The notes: generated by a model from the sequence alone, not told the origin. A DNA stretch of 63,610 nt from TH1177 sp042138015 (GCA_042138015.1 JBHIVA010000006.1:1-63610), one strand, 5' to 3'. Shown: positions 1-9,542, numbered from the stretch's first letter. Translations and numbers: made by a program.

Positions 1-165
1 AATTTAGAGCCAGAAGTTATAGGAAATATAGGTAAGAAAGGAAAGAAATTTCTGAACATTACAGACTCAAATTTTGATAAATATTTTCCTCCCCGATCAA
101 GAATCCAAAAAAAGATTAGGGGTTTCAGACAGAAAGAAAATTACAAAAAAATAGTTATAAAATAA
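1..165 (+). CDS. 3' end of an unidentified protein (partial)
   Basis: Frame 1 is open from the first base of the window to a TAA at 163-165, giving the last 54 residues of a protein. The fragment is Lys/Arg-rich, with GKKGKKFLNI near its start and a basic tail ending in YKKIVIK. I do not recognise the family. It ends about 135 bases before the convergent pyrK stop. The length of the open frame and its charged composition support real coding, but no function can be assigned from the tail alone. Confidence 0.5.
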   Translation, partial: NLEPEVIGNIGKKGKKFLNITDSNFDKYFPPRSRIQKKIRGFRQKENYKKIVIK

Positions 166-301
166 ATATTTTAGGAATGATTAATTTTTCATTAATAGAA
201 ATCATTTACCAATCATAATGCAGCTATAAATTTTAATTATTCTTTATTATGAAACCTTTTTGTGTATTATTTCTATATCTCTTTCTATTGTGTATAAATT
301 T

Positions 302-1126
302 TTAATACCGACATTTTCGTCCTGATTTATCTCTAAAAAATTTACCGAATTCAGACATTTTAGATAGTTGTTTTTGATCAAATATTGTTCCATCTGTACA
401 TACAATTTTATCATCTATACAACAGCTTGCACATATTCCGATCCCACATTTCATATATCTTTCAAGACTCGCTTGGGCAGGAATAGAGTAATTTGATGAG
501 ATCATAAAAATATTTTTCATCATCAGTTCTGGACCACATGTATAAATCATATCAAAATTTTCCTTTTTTACTATATCAAGTATACCATCAGTAACCCTTC
601 CTTTTATTCCAAAACTTCCATCTTCGGTAGTAACGATAATTTTGTTTTGAGTATTTGTTACTAGTTGTTTGGCCAAATTATAAAAGAGAATTTCATCTCT
701 TGTTCTTGCTCCTATTATCAAAGTATATTTTATATTGTCTCTCTTTAAAAAATCCGCTAATCTTATTAGCGGAACGAGTCCTGTTCCTCCACCTACCAAC
801 ATCACATTTTTATGTGTATTTTTTATTACTCTAAATGAATTTCCATATGGACCTCTTATGCCAAGAATATCACCTGGTTTTTTACAGAATAATTTTGTAG
901 AGCCTATGCCATGTTTTCTAATTGTAATAGCTGAGTAATCTGATTTAGATGAGAACATAACACTCATAGGTAGTTCTTCTACTCTGGGAATCCATACCAT
1001 CAAAAATTGTCCAGGTTTTGATCTGTGTGAAATGGGATCCTTGAATATAAAAGTTTTAACAGTCGGAGACTCTTTAATTTCTTGTTCAATTTCTACTATC
1101 CTAATGTGGTTAATATTTATGTGCAA
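302..1126 (-). CDS. pyrK: Dihydroorotate dehydrogenase electron-transfer subunit PyrK
   Basis: PyrK is the FAD/2Fe-2S subunit that passes electrons from the PyrD FMN to NAD in class 1B dihydroorotate dehydrogenase (pyrimidine synthesis, cytoplasm). The 274 residues follow the ferredoxin-reductase layout. An FAD-binding barrel is followed by an NAD-site glycine motif, MLVGGGTGLVPL, near residue 110. A C-terminal cysteine cluster, CGIGICASC plus a later Cys before TDG (about residues 227-243), matches the 2Fe-2S ligands. The start overlaps the 3' end of pyrD by 17 bases, so the two are probably co-transcribed and translationally coupled. Length is normal for the family. Confidence 0.9.
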   Translation of the reverse strand: MHININHIRIVEIEQEIKESPTVKTFIFKDPISHRSKPGQFLMVWIPRVEELPMSVMFSSKSDYSAITIRKHGIGSTKLFCKKPGDILGIRGPYGNSFRVIKNTHKNVMLVGGGTGLVPLIRLADFLKRDNIKYTLIIGARTRDEILFYNLAKQLVTNTQNKIIVTTEDGSFGIKGRVTDGILDIVKKENFDMIYTCGPELMMKNIFMISSNYSIPAQASLERYMKCGIGICASCCIDDKIVCTDGTIFDQKQLSKMSEFGKFFRDKSGRKCRY

Positions 1127-2063
1127 GTTTGTGTATCTCCATGATATTTTTGTATCCTTTTTTATCTAAATATTTTAAAATTCCTTTAGTGATATTGTTA
1201 AATATGTTTATACCTTTATTACCTATAACAGATCCTAATTCAACAGCAATAGCTCCTGCTTGAATATATTCTATTACATCTTCCCAACTAAATATCCCAC
1301 CACAGCCTATGACAGGGATATCCACTTTTTTTGATATTTCATATACACATCTAATACCGACAGGTTTGATAGATATGCCCGAAAGCCCCCCAATTTTATT
1401 GCTAAGTATAGGCATTCCCGTTTCAATATTTATGGCCATAGCTCTAATAGTGTTTATTGCAGTAATAGCATCTGCACCAGAATCTTCTATTATTTTTGCA
1501 AGATTGATTATATCAGAAGATCCTATTCCTACCTTTATGATCACAGGTTTTTTAGTCCTTTTTTTAATGGTTTTGATGATTTTAGTTACCAAATTAGGAT
1601 CATCACCCACCTCCATGCCCATTTTTGCCACGTGTGGACAGGATAGATTAATTTCATATCCTAAAATATTGCAATTATCAAACTCTTGTATTAAATGGGG
1701 GAAATCTTTTTCGCTAGATCCTACCAAACTAACAATTAAAGGAGTCTTGTTATTTGAAATTTCCTCTGCAAATGCATGTGCTCCTGGATTTGATAATCCA
1801 ATTGCGTTTAAGTAACTCTTTTCATATATCGAAATAATTGTAGGTCCTTTATATCCTTCCATAGGATCAATGCTAATGGATTTACTGACTATAGCTCCTA
1901 TACCTGATCTATATAACCTATTAAAAATATTCTGAGAAATTCCCAAAAAACCAGATGCTAATAATAACGGATTCCTTAAATGTATTCCAGCTAAATCTAC
2001 AGACAAAATATTTGAATTTGTCATATTTGTTGCTTGATCATAAAAGGTAGGTATATCTTTCAA
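1110..2063 (-). CDS. pyrD: Dihydroorotate dehydrogenase catalytic subunit PyrD (class 1B)
   Basis: This FMN-dependent TIM barrel oxidises dihydroorotate to orotate. The N-terminal NPLLLASGFLG motif, the INLSCPHV loop with the catalytic Cys of class 1 enzymes, the Lys in IIKVGIG and the phosphate-binding GCGGIF segment are all present. The adjacent, overlapping pyrK identifies it as class 1B, which uses NAD through PyrK. At 317 residues it carries a short N-terminal extension; an internal ATG at 2024 (MTNSNILSVDL) would give a more typical start, so the first 13 residues are uncertain. It is the first gene of a two-gene minus-strand operon. Confidence 0.9.
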   Translation of the reverse strand: MKDIPTFYDQATNMTNSNILSVDLAGIHLRNPLLLASGFLGISQNIFNRLYRSGIGAIVSKSISIDPMEGYKGPTIISIYEKSYLNAIGLSNPGAHAFAEEISNNKTPLIVSLVGSSEKDFPHLIQEFDNCNILGYEINLSCPHVAKMGMEVGDDPNLVTKIIKTIKKRTKKPVIIKVGIGSSDIINLAKIIEDSGADAITAINTIRAMAINIETGMPILSNKIGGLSGISIKPVGIRCVYEISKKVDIPVIGCGGIFSWEDVIEYIQAGAIAVELGSVIGNKGINIFNNITKGILKYLDKKGYKNIMEIHKLAHKY

Positions 2064-2395
2064 CTATTCCAATCCAATCAATTGAGTATCTTTTGATCTT
2101 ATTTAGTTGTTCGTTTTTTAAGAATTTATCTGAATTTAAACTATTATACCTCATATGTGGTCTTAATTATATATGTTATTTTTGATTAAATACACATACT
2201 CATCCTTTTAAAGTGTTCTTTCAATATATAAACTACAAACATTTATCATATGTAACTTATTGATAGTATTATATTATTAGGAATGATATTTATTTAAGCA
2301 CAACCAAAATAAAATAATTTATATTAATAGAGCATCCACGATCGTCTGATTACTCGGGAACATTTATTATTATTTAAATATATAATTCAAAATGA
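2064..2395. other. Divergent intergenic region between pyrD and the TatD-like gene
   Basis: This 332-base stretch separates divergent genes. A TATA-like element (TATTTAAATATATAA, about 2370-2384) lies just ahead of the ATG at 2396 and fits a leaderless transcript. A perfect 8-bp palindrome, ACGATCGT, is at 2338-2345, inside a locally GC-richer patch; its role is unknown. I see no small ORF or RNA gene. Confidence 0.4.
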
Positions 2396-3208
2396 ATGTC
2401 AAGATTATTTGATCCCCATATTCATATGTATTCTAGAACTACTGATGATTATGAAGCAATGTCAAAAGCAGGCATTGAAGTTATAGTTCAACCCTCTTTT
2501 TGGCTAGGAGGTCCTAGAACATCAGTAGGTACTTTTAGAGATTATTGGGAACATATGATATCATTCGAAACTGAACGTGCTAAACTTTTTGGAATAGATC
2601 ATTATGTTTGTATTTCTGTAAATCCAAAAGAATCTATAGATAGACCACTTGCAGTGGAAGCTCTAGATGCAATGCAGGATTTTTTAAATAGAGATCGAGT
2701 GGTTGCAATTGGAGAAATAGGATATAATTTAATTCATAAATTGGAAGAAGATATCTTTATTAAACAACTTGACATGGCAAGATCTCAAAATATGCTCTCT
2801 ATGATTCATTTACCACATGAGAATAAACAAAAGGGGATGAAGAAAATTGAAGAGATATTTAAAATAAAAAATAAACAAAAGTACAATATATCCAAGGTAT
2901 TGATTGATCATAATACAGAAGAAACAATAGAAAAGACTTTAGAACTTGGATTTTGGGCAGGTCTAACAGTCTATCCAATAACAAAATTAAATCCCGGTAG
3001 AGCTATGAATATAATCAAAAAATACGGTTCTGAACGTATAATGGTAAACAGTGCTGCTGATTGGGGGATTTCTGATCCATTGAGTGTACCTTTGATGGCT
3101 AGGGAAATGAGAAAAGAAGGATTCAGTCTTAAAGATATAGAAAATGTTACTCTTTATAATGCATTCAATTTTTTTAAACAATCAAAAAATTTTAAATGGA
3201 AACTCTAA
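2396..3208 (+). CDS. TatD-like metal-dependent hydrolase (TIM barrel)
   Basis: The 270-residue protein has the metal-ligand pattern of the TatD/amidohydrolase-like barrel. FDPHIH gives HxH at residues 8 and 10, GEIGYN gives Glu107, IHLPHE gives His138 and His141, IDHN gives His172, and SAADWG gives Asp222. The substrate is unknown; family members are DNases or other phosphoesterases. It lies 34 bases upstream of a sugar-phosphate-isomerase-like barrel on the same strand and is probably co-transcribed with it. The same two families occur together in ebo clusters (EboB and EboE), so an ebo-like role is possible but not shown; the other ebo genes are absent here. Confidence 0.75.
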   Translation: MSRLFDPHIHMYSRTTDDYEAMSKAGIEVIVQPSFWLGGPRTSVGTFRDYWEHMISFETERAKLFGIDHYVCISVNPKESIDRPLAVEALDAMQDFLNRDRVVAIGEIGYNLIHKLEEDIFIKQLDMARSQNMLSMIHLPHENKQKGMKKIEEIFKIKNKQKYNISKVLIDHNTEETIEKTLELGFWAGLTVYPITKLNPGRAMNIIKKYGSERIMVNSAADWGISDPLSVPLMAREMRKEGFSLKDIENVTLYNAFNFFKQSKNFKWKL

Positions 3209-3242
3209 TTTAATATTATAAATTACTATATACGTCAAACTT

Positions 3243-4079
3243 ATGGAATTATCTTTTAGTACAAATGCTTTCAAAAAGTATTCATTGGGAGAGGCTATAA
3301 AAGAGATAGCTAAAATTGGATATAAAGGAGTTGAAATAATGTGTGATACACCACATGCTTATCCACCAGAATTTACTGATAACCAAATCAAAGATACCAA
3401 TAAATTAATCAGAGATATGAGATTGGAGATTTCTAATCTTAATGCATTTACCTTGTACGCAATAGGTGATGTGTACCATCCTTCTTGGATAGAATCTAAT
3501 AAAGATTTTCGAATGGAGAGAATCAATCATACGATAAATTGTATAAATTTAGCATATAAACTAAATGCAAAAACTCTATCTACTGAACCTGGAGGACCAT
3601 TAAATTACCAAAAAAAAGGTAACACAGATAGGGACACATTGATTCGAACATTTATCAAAGGTTTGAAACAAACATCAAAATTTGCTGAACAAAAAGGAAT
3701 AAAAATCTTGGTAGAACCCGAACCAACACTATTAATTGAGACTTCATCTGAACTGTTAAAAGTATTACACATAGTGAATTCAGACTTTGTAAAATTGAAT
3801 TTTGATATTGGTCATTTTTATTGTGTAGATGAAGATCCCTCTACACTAATTAATAAACTGTCTGATTATATAGAGCATTTTCACCTAGCGGATATCTCAA
3901 GTAATAGAGTTCATTATCATTTACCACCCGGTAAAGGTTCGATTAATTTTACCAAAGTTTTCGATGCTATACAAAAAATTGGGTATAAAGGATTTATAAC
4001 AGTTGAATTATATCCTTATCAAGACAGTCCCTCTGAAGTTGCAAAATATTCTTATGACTATTTGAAAAGACTGATATGA
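3243..4079 (+). CDS. Sugar phosphate isomerase/epimerase-like TIM barrel protein
   Basis: This 278-residue protein resembles the xylose-isomerase-like / AP-endonuclease 2 barrel family. The expected metal ligands are visible: Glu158 (ILVEPEP), Asp188 and His191 (NFDIGHFYC), His214 in EHFHLAD, and Glu255 (ITVELYPY). The loop HYHLPPGKG before the last strand is typical. It follows the TatD-like gene at 34 bases, and the pair looks like one transcription unit. The substrate cannot be read from the sequence; an EboE-type role is one possibility. The end is followed by a long AT-rich gap. Confidence 0.75.
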   Translation: MELSFSTNAFKKYSLGEAIKEIAKIGYKGVEIMCDTPHAYPPEFTDNQIKDTNKLIRDMRLEISNLNAFTLYAIGDVYHPSWIESNKDFRMERINHTINCINLAYKLNAKTLSTEPGGPLNYQKKGNTDRDTLIRTFIKGLKQTSKFAEQKGIKILVEPEPTLLIETSSELLKVLHIVNSDFVKLNFDIGHFYCVDEDPSTLINKLSDYIEHFHLADISSNRVHYHLPPGKGSINFTKVFDAIQKIGYKGFITVELYPYQDSPSEVAKYSYDYLKRLI

Positions 4080-4469
4080 TTTGTTATTAATATATGACTT
4101 CTAAATATTTACAGATATAAAATAAATCAAATATCTTCTCTTTTTGAAAATATATAAAATAATGGTAAAAAGACCGATTGAACTTTTACAGAACTTATCC
4201 TTTTCAGATAAAGACATTCTAATCCATAGATTTTTCAAACGAACAATATTAGTTGTGAATAGTAGAATATCAGAATATCAAATATAAAATATTAGAATGG
4301 AGGTAGAATATATGAGATTTTAATTACATGATGTATAATAGATAAAAAAATATTTTGCAATTTTTTATTCAATCGTTTTCTAAATACCATACACTTACAT
4401 CTTATATTTATCTCAGATAAACCATGATACGTATCTTGACCGTTTATAGAAGGTAGCAGAGGCTATCTT
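4080..4469. other. Convergent intergenic region, no supported gene
   Basis: This is 390 bases between convergent genes. One 41-residue reading frame (4162-4287, plus strand, starting MVKRPIELLQ) is present. Its TATA-like element sits too close to its ATG and it matches nothing I know. No RNA gene or strong hairpin was seen. Confidence 0.3.
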
Positions 4470-4703
4470 TTATTTTTTCTTATTAAAATTGATTGAATCT
4501 TTTAGTAGATGTTCTGGTATCTTTGAAAGCTGTTCAAGCTTCCAATGACAACTCCAACAAAATCCACATACAACACATGTAAATTGAGTTCTAATTTTAC
4601 ACGATTCACACTCTTTATATCTCTGGGAAAGGGTATCTCTAAGATATTCATGTCTATAAAATAAGCTATTTTGCCCTTTTTTTAATATCTTAGGAGTATT
4701 CAT
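4470..4703 (-). CDS. Small cysteine-rich (zinc-binding) protein
   Basis: This is a 77-residue basic protein with a compact cysteine cluster in its middle: CESCKI, then CVVCGFCWSC. Six or more cysteines in CxxC-type spacing point to one or two structural zinc sites. The N-terminus is rich in Lys/Arg/Tyr, and a helical KLEQL segment follows the cluster. Such small zinc proteins are frequent in Nitrososphaeria, but I cannot name a family. It has its own upstream AT-rich promoter region, and its role is unknown. Confidence 0.55.
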   Translation of the reverse strand: MNTPKILKKGQNSLFYRHEYLRDTLSQRYKECESCKIRTQFTCVVCGFCWSCHWKLEQLSKIPEHLLKDSINFNKKK

Positions 4704-4840
4704 AATATCGCCTATTATTATTATGTATTTTCTAAACTATAACTTTTGTGGAATTATGTTATTTTTTAATATAAAAGTACTATATTACCTAAGATGATAT
4801 TATAATTATAATACACTAAGTTATGATAAAATAAAAAAAT

Positions 4841-5119
4841 CTATTTGTTGAATTTATTCATCTTGTATTTGATATACTTTAGTAAAATAATAATTGAATT
4901 AGCTCCCATGTTCCCCTCAATCTTATGACCGATCAAAAATAATCCTATCGCTGTAATAATACAAAAGATACCAGTAATTACCTTAGATATATTATGATCA
5001 AAATACAAAATTATAAACGATAAGCCTAGAAAATATGCTATAAAGCCAATTATATGCAAAGTTATATTTAGTGGATGTTTGTGTGTGTTCTTGATGGCTT
5101 TGAAAAGATTGAATGACAT
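4841..5119 (-). CDS. Small membrane protein, Mpo1/DUF962-like
   Basis: The 92-residue protein has two or three predicted membrane helices. Near its N-terminus is the block HKHPLNITLHIIGF, and later GHKIEGNMGA. Together these resemble the conserved His-Pro-Asn / Leu-His and GHxxEGN blocks of the DUF962 (yeast Mpo1-like) family; Mpo1 is an iron-dependent dioxygenase acting on 2-hydroxy fatty acids. The His residues that could hold iron are present (HKHP, LHII, GHKIEG). The protein is shorter than many family members, so enzymatic activity is inference only. Confidence 0.5.
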   Translation of the reverse strand: MSFNLFKAIKNTHKHPLNITLHIIGFIAYFLGLSFIILYFDHNISKVITGIFCIITAIGLFLIGHKIEGNMGANSIIILLKYIKYKMNKFNK

Positions 5120-5886
5120 TTCATTGATACGATAGATAATTGATCAATTTTTATCTTTTTATAAAAACTTCAAAATATAAATAGATGTTTTTATATTAGT
5201 GGTATGATATTTTAATTGTTTAATTATCAATTTACAAAACAGGAGTACATAACAAATTAAACCCACTAAATTAAGCAAATGCAAAAAATTTTTGGTAATT
5301 TCTCTAGAATATAACTAATACTGCACATTTTTAAATAGATAATTATTAAACTTTGAGAGGGAGTTTAATATAATATAGAAGCTAACCCTACTGGTTATTT
5401 TATAATGGAAATATCAAACATCTATAACCATAAAATATTCAATGGGCCAAGTTTATCTTGGCCCATTGATACCCATCAATTTCGTTTTGGTAAAGCAGAT
5501 GCACAAGTCAGTTAGCTATCACCAATTCTGTTACGATCTACCATTCAATCTTGCAGTTTATTTCAGTTACGTGTGACTGTATGATTCTATAACGACAATT
5601 AGATATAAGAAGATTATTTAGGAAAAATTTCAATTATTGTTTTAGTAATATTATAAATAACATTTTTTATGTTTCTTATTTTTATTGCTTTATATACTAT
5701 TTCCAAATTTAATGAAATACAATTTTAACAAACCTCGTTATGAAAAATTAGAAGTTGTGAAAATTTTTCTAGCAAGATAAATAGTTCTATAATAACTAGC
5801 TCAAATTGTTTTCATGCTGAAGTTTAAATGGTTTTAAAAATTCTACTATGATTACTATACGTTATTCAAATTTATTCAAAAAAATC
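5120..5886. other. Long gene-free region with strong hairpins
   Basis: There are 767 bases without a credible ORF. A TATA-like TTTTTAAATAG lies at about 5326-5336. Downstream are a small hairpin TAACC-CTACT-GGTTA (5383-5397) and the very strong 13-bp hairpin described separately. The segment to about 5580 is less AT-rich than its surroundings. The rest (5590-5886) is plain AT-rich DNA. Confidence 0.4.
5352..5580. ncRNA. Candidate structured RNA (strand and ends uncertain)
   Basis: A perfect 13-bp inverted repeat with a 5-base loop, TCAATGGGCCAAG (5439-5451) and CTTGGCCCATTGA (5457-5469), stands out in this AT-rich region. A second possible stem, ATTGAT-ACCC-ATCAAT (5465-5480), overlaps its 3' arm, so the two are mutually exclusive. 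A 5-bp hairpin lies upstream, and a TATA-like element sits about 25 bases before 5352. No T-run follows the stem, so it is not a simple terminator. It matches no RNA family I know; function and ends are guesses. Confidence 0.3.
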
Positions 5887-6861
5887 TTAAATTCCATTCT
5901 TGACTCCAGAAATTACAATATCATGCTCGTTAGGTGGTATTGGTATGTTCATTGTAATTGTTTTTCCGTCCATGTCAACTCCTGCTTTTGAATGTATTTT
6001 TCCATCCAATATTACATCAACCTTCTGACCACTCTTGCTTTGTGGTATTTTTAATACGGCATCTCCACCATTTGGATTATAGGGTTTTATTGTAAAGATG
6101 ATACTGTCTGATGATGATTCATAACCAAAATTACTCACAAGTGATGCACTCTGTAAATCGAAGGCAAGAAATCCATCTCCTGTATCTAACGTAGTAATTG
6201 GACTATTGATATCAAGACCAGCGCAGCTATAATAATAAACATCTGATCTTATTAGTGGATCCGGTATTATTTTATACGATTTTTCCTCTCCAGGACGCAA
6301 GGTGGGAATAACATCACTTTTTGCAGAATCCAATTGTGTTGCATTTTTAGCATGGACTGAAGCATAAACTACAATATCTTTGATGATAGTAGAGCCTGTA
6401 TTTTTTATTTTTCCTGATAATATTTTTTCATTCCCCTCGGCAAGGTTTGAATATTCGTGAGAAATATCAAAAAAGAGTGGTTTATCTACTTTTTTTATTT
6501 TTAGCATTTCGGGGAAATGTTTCAATAACTCTCTATCAGTAGAGACAAATTTAAACGGAACAACAGAGTCTGGATAAACCACATTGGCAAAGGATATACT
6601 TTTGAATATATCAGATTGTGATTTAGATAGGTTTAATGAGTTAATATCATAGATTAACTCTACTGGGGTTTCCGCTTGATTTCTTAAGGAACCTATCAAA
6701 TTCCAATCCCCATTGGAATTTTTATATATTTTTTGTTCTAAAATGGTTATAGCAGATTCACTGTATGAATCAGGTAAGAAAGAAAGCAAGATAATAGTTG
6801 TAAATAACACGATCATTATATTTGCCAGGATGGAGTTATATGTAACTCGGGATGCCGTCAT
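5887..6861 (-). CDS. Secreted or membrane-anchored protein with FxLYD-like domains
   Basis: The 324 residues start with an N-terminal hydrophobic segment (about residues 10-28, ILANIMIVLFTTIILLSFL), a signal peptide or anchor. After that the chain is beta-rich. Segments such as GSLRNQAETPVEL and SGKIKNTGSTIIKDIVVYA resemble the repeated strand pattern of FxLYD-type extracellular domains, each about 90-100 residues long. It ends with an Ig-like tail. Proteins of this layout are common on the cell surface of Nitrososphaeria, but their function is unknown. It is a single gene facing a divergent promoter region. Confidence 0.6.
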   Translation of the reverse strand: MTASRVTYNSILANIMIVLFTTIILLSFLPDSYSESAITILEQKIYKNSNGDWNLIGSLRNQAETPVELIYDINSLNLSKSQSDIFKSISFANVVYPDSVVPFKFVSTDRELLKHFPEMLKIKKVDKPLFFDISHEYSNLAEGNEKILSGKIKNTGSTIIKDIVVYASVHAKNATQLDSAKSDVIPTLRPGEEKSYKIIPDPLIRSDVYYYSCAGLDINSPITTLDTGDGFLAFDLQSASLVSNFGYESSSDSIIFTIKPYNPNGGDAVLKIPQSKSGQKVDVILDGKIHSKAGVDMDGKTITMNIPIPPNEHDIVISGVKNGI

Positions 6862-7227
6862 AGGATAATTATTTTCTAAGCTTTCTAAATTCTTTTCTTT
6901 AGTCAGTTAAAAGCATCGACCATTAAATTAGAACTGTTCTATTTTTTGTATATTTGCTATGAGTGTGATGTTAAATAGTATTATGGAAATCTTTTGAATA
7001 TAGTAATATGAAATCTATAACAACTAATCTGTTGTATATTTCAAAATGATAATCAATCCTTCTATTTTAGAGAATATTTGTGTGATAGATACAAGCCTTC
7101 CATATTTCTTCCCATAATAGAAAAATTTTCTATTGTTATTTTTTCATTTAGGAGTTAAGATTATCATATTTTGACCATTTTTTGACCTATTTATTAACTT
7201 ATTTGACTTATTTGACGTAATCTATAA
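6862..7227. other. Divergent intergenic region with repeated TTTGAC motifs
   Basis: This is 366 bases between the secreted-protein gene and the decayed gene to the right. Four TTTGAC words lie at about 7170, 7180, 7202 and 7211, partly in regular spacing, just ahead of the pseudogene start. They may be remains of an operator. Nothing else stands out. Confidence 0.3.
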
Positions 7228-8530
7228 ATTAAGTTTGAACATCTAGGGGCATTGCCTGCAATATTACCCGAAAATATACGAAAAAGTGTCTCACACGAAT
7301 GGTTAGCGGGTTTATCACGAGGCCATATTTCTTCTAGGAATCAGATTAGTGCTGGCGCCGTTTCTAATATCATAGAAGAATGGCGTATCAACTTATTCAA
7401 TTATGATATAGATTCACTTCGAGACTTGACTTTATCTCTAAAACATCTAAAATTAACACCTGAACGATGTGCAATAGGATTAAGAACAGCAATGATGATG
7501 CAAAAAATAGGAGTAACAGAAAAATCATTTAATCATTTCTTTAGCCATGTATATGATAGGTGTCAATTATTGAATATCTCACCATGATATCAGCAATTTC
7601 TTGGAAGAGATAATATATCTTTCACATATTGTGAGTCCATCAAAAATCCCAGAATATCTTACAAGTAAAAGATTCGAGATTGAAACAATACACAGAGAAA
7701 CAGAGCAAAAAAATCAACTGTTACTTGAAGTTGAGGATAAAATAACCAAAGCGCAGAATAATCTTGCAGATATTTTAGAAAAGGAAAATCTATCACTACA
7801 GACAATCTAGTGGCAAAACAAGTTAAAATCAGCCCTCGAAAAGGAGGGAATTCCTGTCGAAGACATACAATTATCTGTTCAAAGCGTCAAGGGAATAAAA
7901 AAGATAAATCTTGATCCAGAGATGGTAATACTACAATACTCTGACTATGAAGGATTGAAAAAAATAATTGATCTTCTGGTAAAATCAAAGGAAGAAAAAG
8001 AAAATGAATTACAAATTCTTGAATCACGATTATCATTTCTAAATGATGAAGTAAATAAGGATAAGTTTAAGATTGTTAAGATTAGAGAATTAGAATCTAT
8101 CGGCTTTGGTCTACAAGAGCTCAAAATTTTGAGCTCTACTTAAAAAAGATTGCGGTAGAGAACGATCAAAAAGATGTAGATATATAAAAAAAAGTCTTTC
8201 AAGATCTTGGTGATTATGCAAAAATCTTGTAGAGGAATACAACATTCTTAATTAGTAAATTGCAATAGCTAGGGGAATAATTTGTTCCAAACAATTTTTA
8301 GGACCAGTTATGCAGAACCTCCTGAAAAAATTTGACAGGAAAAGATATTGGTGACATCAATTCTCTTTTATCTCTTGGAGCCTCAGAATACCTTGATGAA
8401 AAGACTCGACAAACAATCTTTGATCCAAGATATAGAAAAATATAAAACCATAAAGCAATGTTTGTCTCATTTAGAGGCACAAAAGCGAGATCTAGAAAAA
8501 GAGATATCCATTATAAAGAAAGAGACATAA
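7228..8530 (+). pseudogene. Decayed HTH/coiled-coil protein gene
   Basis: The N-terminal part (7228-7587) encodes a DNA-binding-like region with ENIRKSVSHEWL and NQISAGAVSNIIEEWR, a helix-turn-helix-like block I recall from large coiled-coil proteins repeated in Nitrososphaerales genomes. After a frameshift near 7590 the second frame continues as a Glu/Lys-rich coiled coil. This is interrupted by an in-frame TAG at 7808 and a shift near 8130, with more stops after it. It resumes at 8348-8530 (IEKYKTIKQCLSHLEAQ). The expected ATG is ATT at 7228; a TTG at 7252 is the first usable start. At least two frameshifts and several stops show that it is inactive. Confidence 0.75.
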
Positions 8531-8624
8531 AACATTGAAATATATATGACTTTTATATCCCATTTCTTTTCGGTTTCACCTCTGATAAAAATTCGTATAC
8601 AGGTAATTAAGGAATTCGTTCTGA

Positions 8625-8644
8625 TTAGTAGTATAAACTACTAA
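8625..8644. repeat. Perfect 8-bp hairpin after the pseudogene
   Basis: TTAGTAGT-ATAA-ACTACTAA forms an 8-bp stem with a 4-base loop. It is nested near a wider inverted pair, TCTGATTAG (8620-8628) and CTAATCAGA (8660-8668). The structure may be a former terminator or a mobile-element relic. It is not followed by a T-run. Confidence 0.35.
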
Positions 8645-8784
8645 ATTGTAAATTCTGTTCTAATCAGATTTTACATTTGATTTGTCAAAAATACACGTCC
8701 CAAGATTACTAGAAATCCATTTCAAATCCTTATAAATAATATATTAATTAATATATCTATCGGTAAAGATCGTATTGATTGATT

Positions 8785-9444
8785 ATGGATCGACTAACCT
8801 TATTATCTATAATATTCTTGTTATCTTTCTTAATTCTTTCTATCTATATTGTTATTACTCAATTTGAGAGCTTATCTACAACTTTAGATTTTGATGTGTT
8901 ATTTCTTCTTCAAATAAATCAGGTTTCTATTTTTTTTCCATCGATAATAGATAATTTTATGTTGATAATTACCCTTTATGGTCGAGAAATTTTTTGGCCG
9001 ATAGTATTAATTATGTTATTTATTTTTGGTGGAAAGAAAGGAAAGAAGACAGCATTGATTACCGGATTAGTTATGATATTACTCATTCCAATTGTATCAA
9101 TAACCAAGGACTTGGTAGAAAGAACTCGGCCTAATCTAGAGGTCACTGCATTCTCTTTAAATACAAATACTTTCTCTTTCCCCTCTGGACATGCAACTAT
9201 TGTGTCAGCAGGTGCTGCTAGTGTTTCTGTCTTGTTCAGAGGCACTACAAAGAGAACTATACTATCTATTGTCCTTGCATCTGAGGCGACTTTGGTATGT
9301 TTTTCCAGAATATATCTGGGAGTTCACTATCCATTAGACGTAATAGGAGGAATATTACTCGGAACGGGCTTCTCATTTTTTATAATAAGGTTATTTAATT
9401 TGTTATATCCAAAATTAAATTTTTTAAATAAAAAATTAGGATAA
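8785..9444 (+). CDS. PAP2-family membrane phosphatase
   Basis: This is a type 2 phosphatidic-acid phosphatase-like integral membrane protein of about 219 residues with roughly six hydrophobic helices. The three catalytic motifs are present in order: KDLVERTRPN, SFPSGHA, and SRIYLGVHYPLDVIGG, holding the Arg, Ser-Gly-His and Arg/His-Asp of the family. It probably dephosphorylates a lipid or isoprenyl phosphate at the membrane. I chose the ATG at 8785 rather than a TTG two codons upstream. A TATA-like run (about 8733-8755) precedes the gene. It is monocistronic and convergent with the next gene. Confidence 0.85.
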   Translation: MDRLTLLSIIFLLSFLILSIYIVITQFESLSTTLDFDVLFLLQINQVSIFFPSIIDNFMLIITLYGREIFWPIVLIMLFIFGGKKGKKTALITGLVMILLIPIVSITKDLVERTRPNLEVTAFSLNTNTFSFPSGHATIVSAGAASVSVLFRGTTKRTILSIVLASEATLVCFSRIYLGVHYPLDVIGGILLGTGFSFFIIRLFNLLYPKLNFLNKKLG

Positions 9445-9542
9445 TATATTTTATTGAATATTTAATATATTTATCTAATTTAAAGATAATCTAATACATT
9501 ATTTATCCCTATACTAATATATGTCAGAAAACAGAACTAATA

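Noticed and set aside
2338..2345. ACGATCGT palindrome upstream of the TatD-like gene
   Set aside because: Single copy and short; could arise by chance and no regulator is implied.
4162..4287. 41-residue plus-strand frame
   Set aside because: The TATA-like element is only about 10 bases from its ATG and the sequence matches nothing known.
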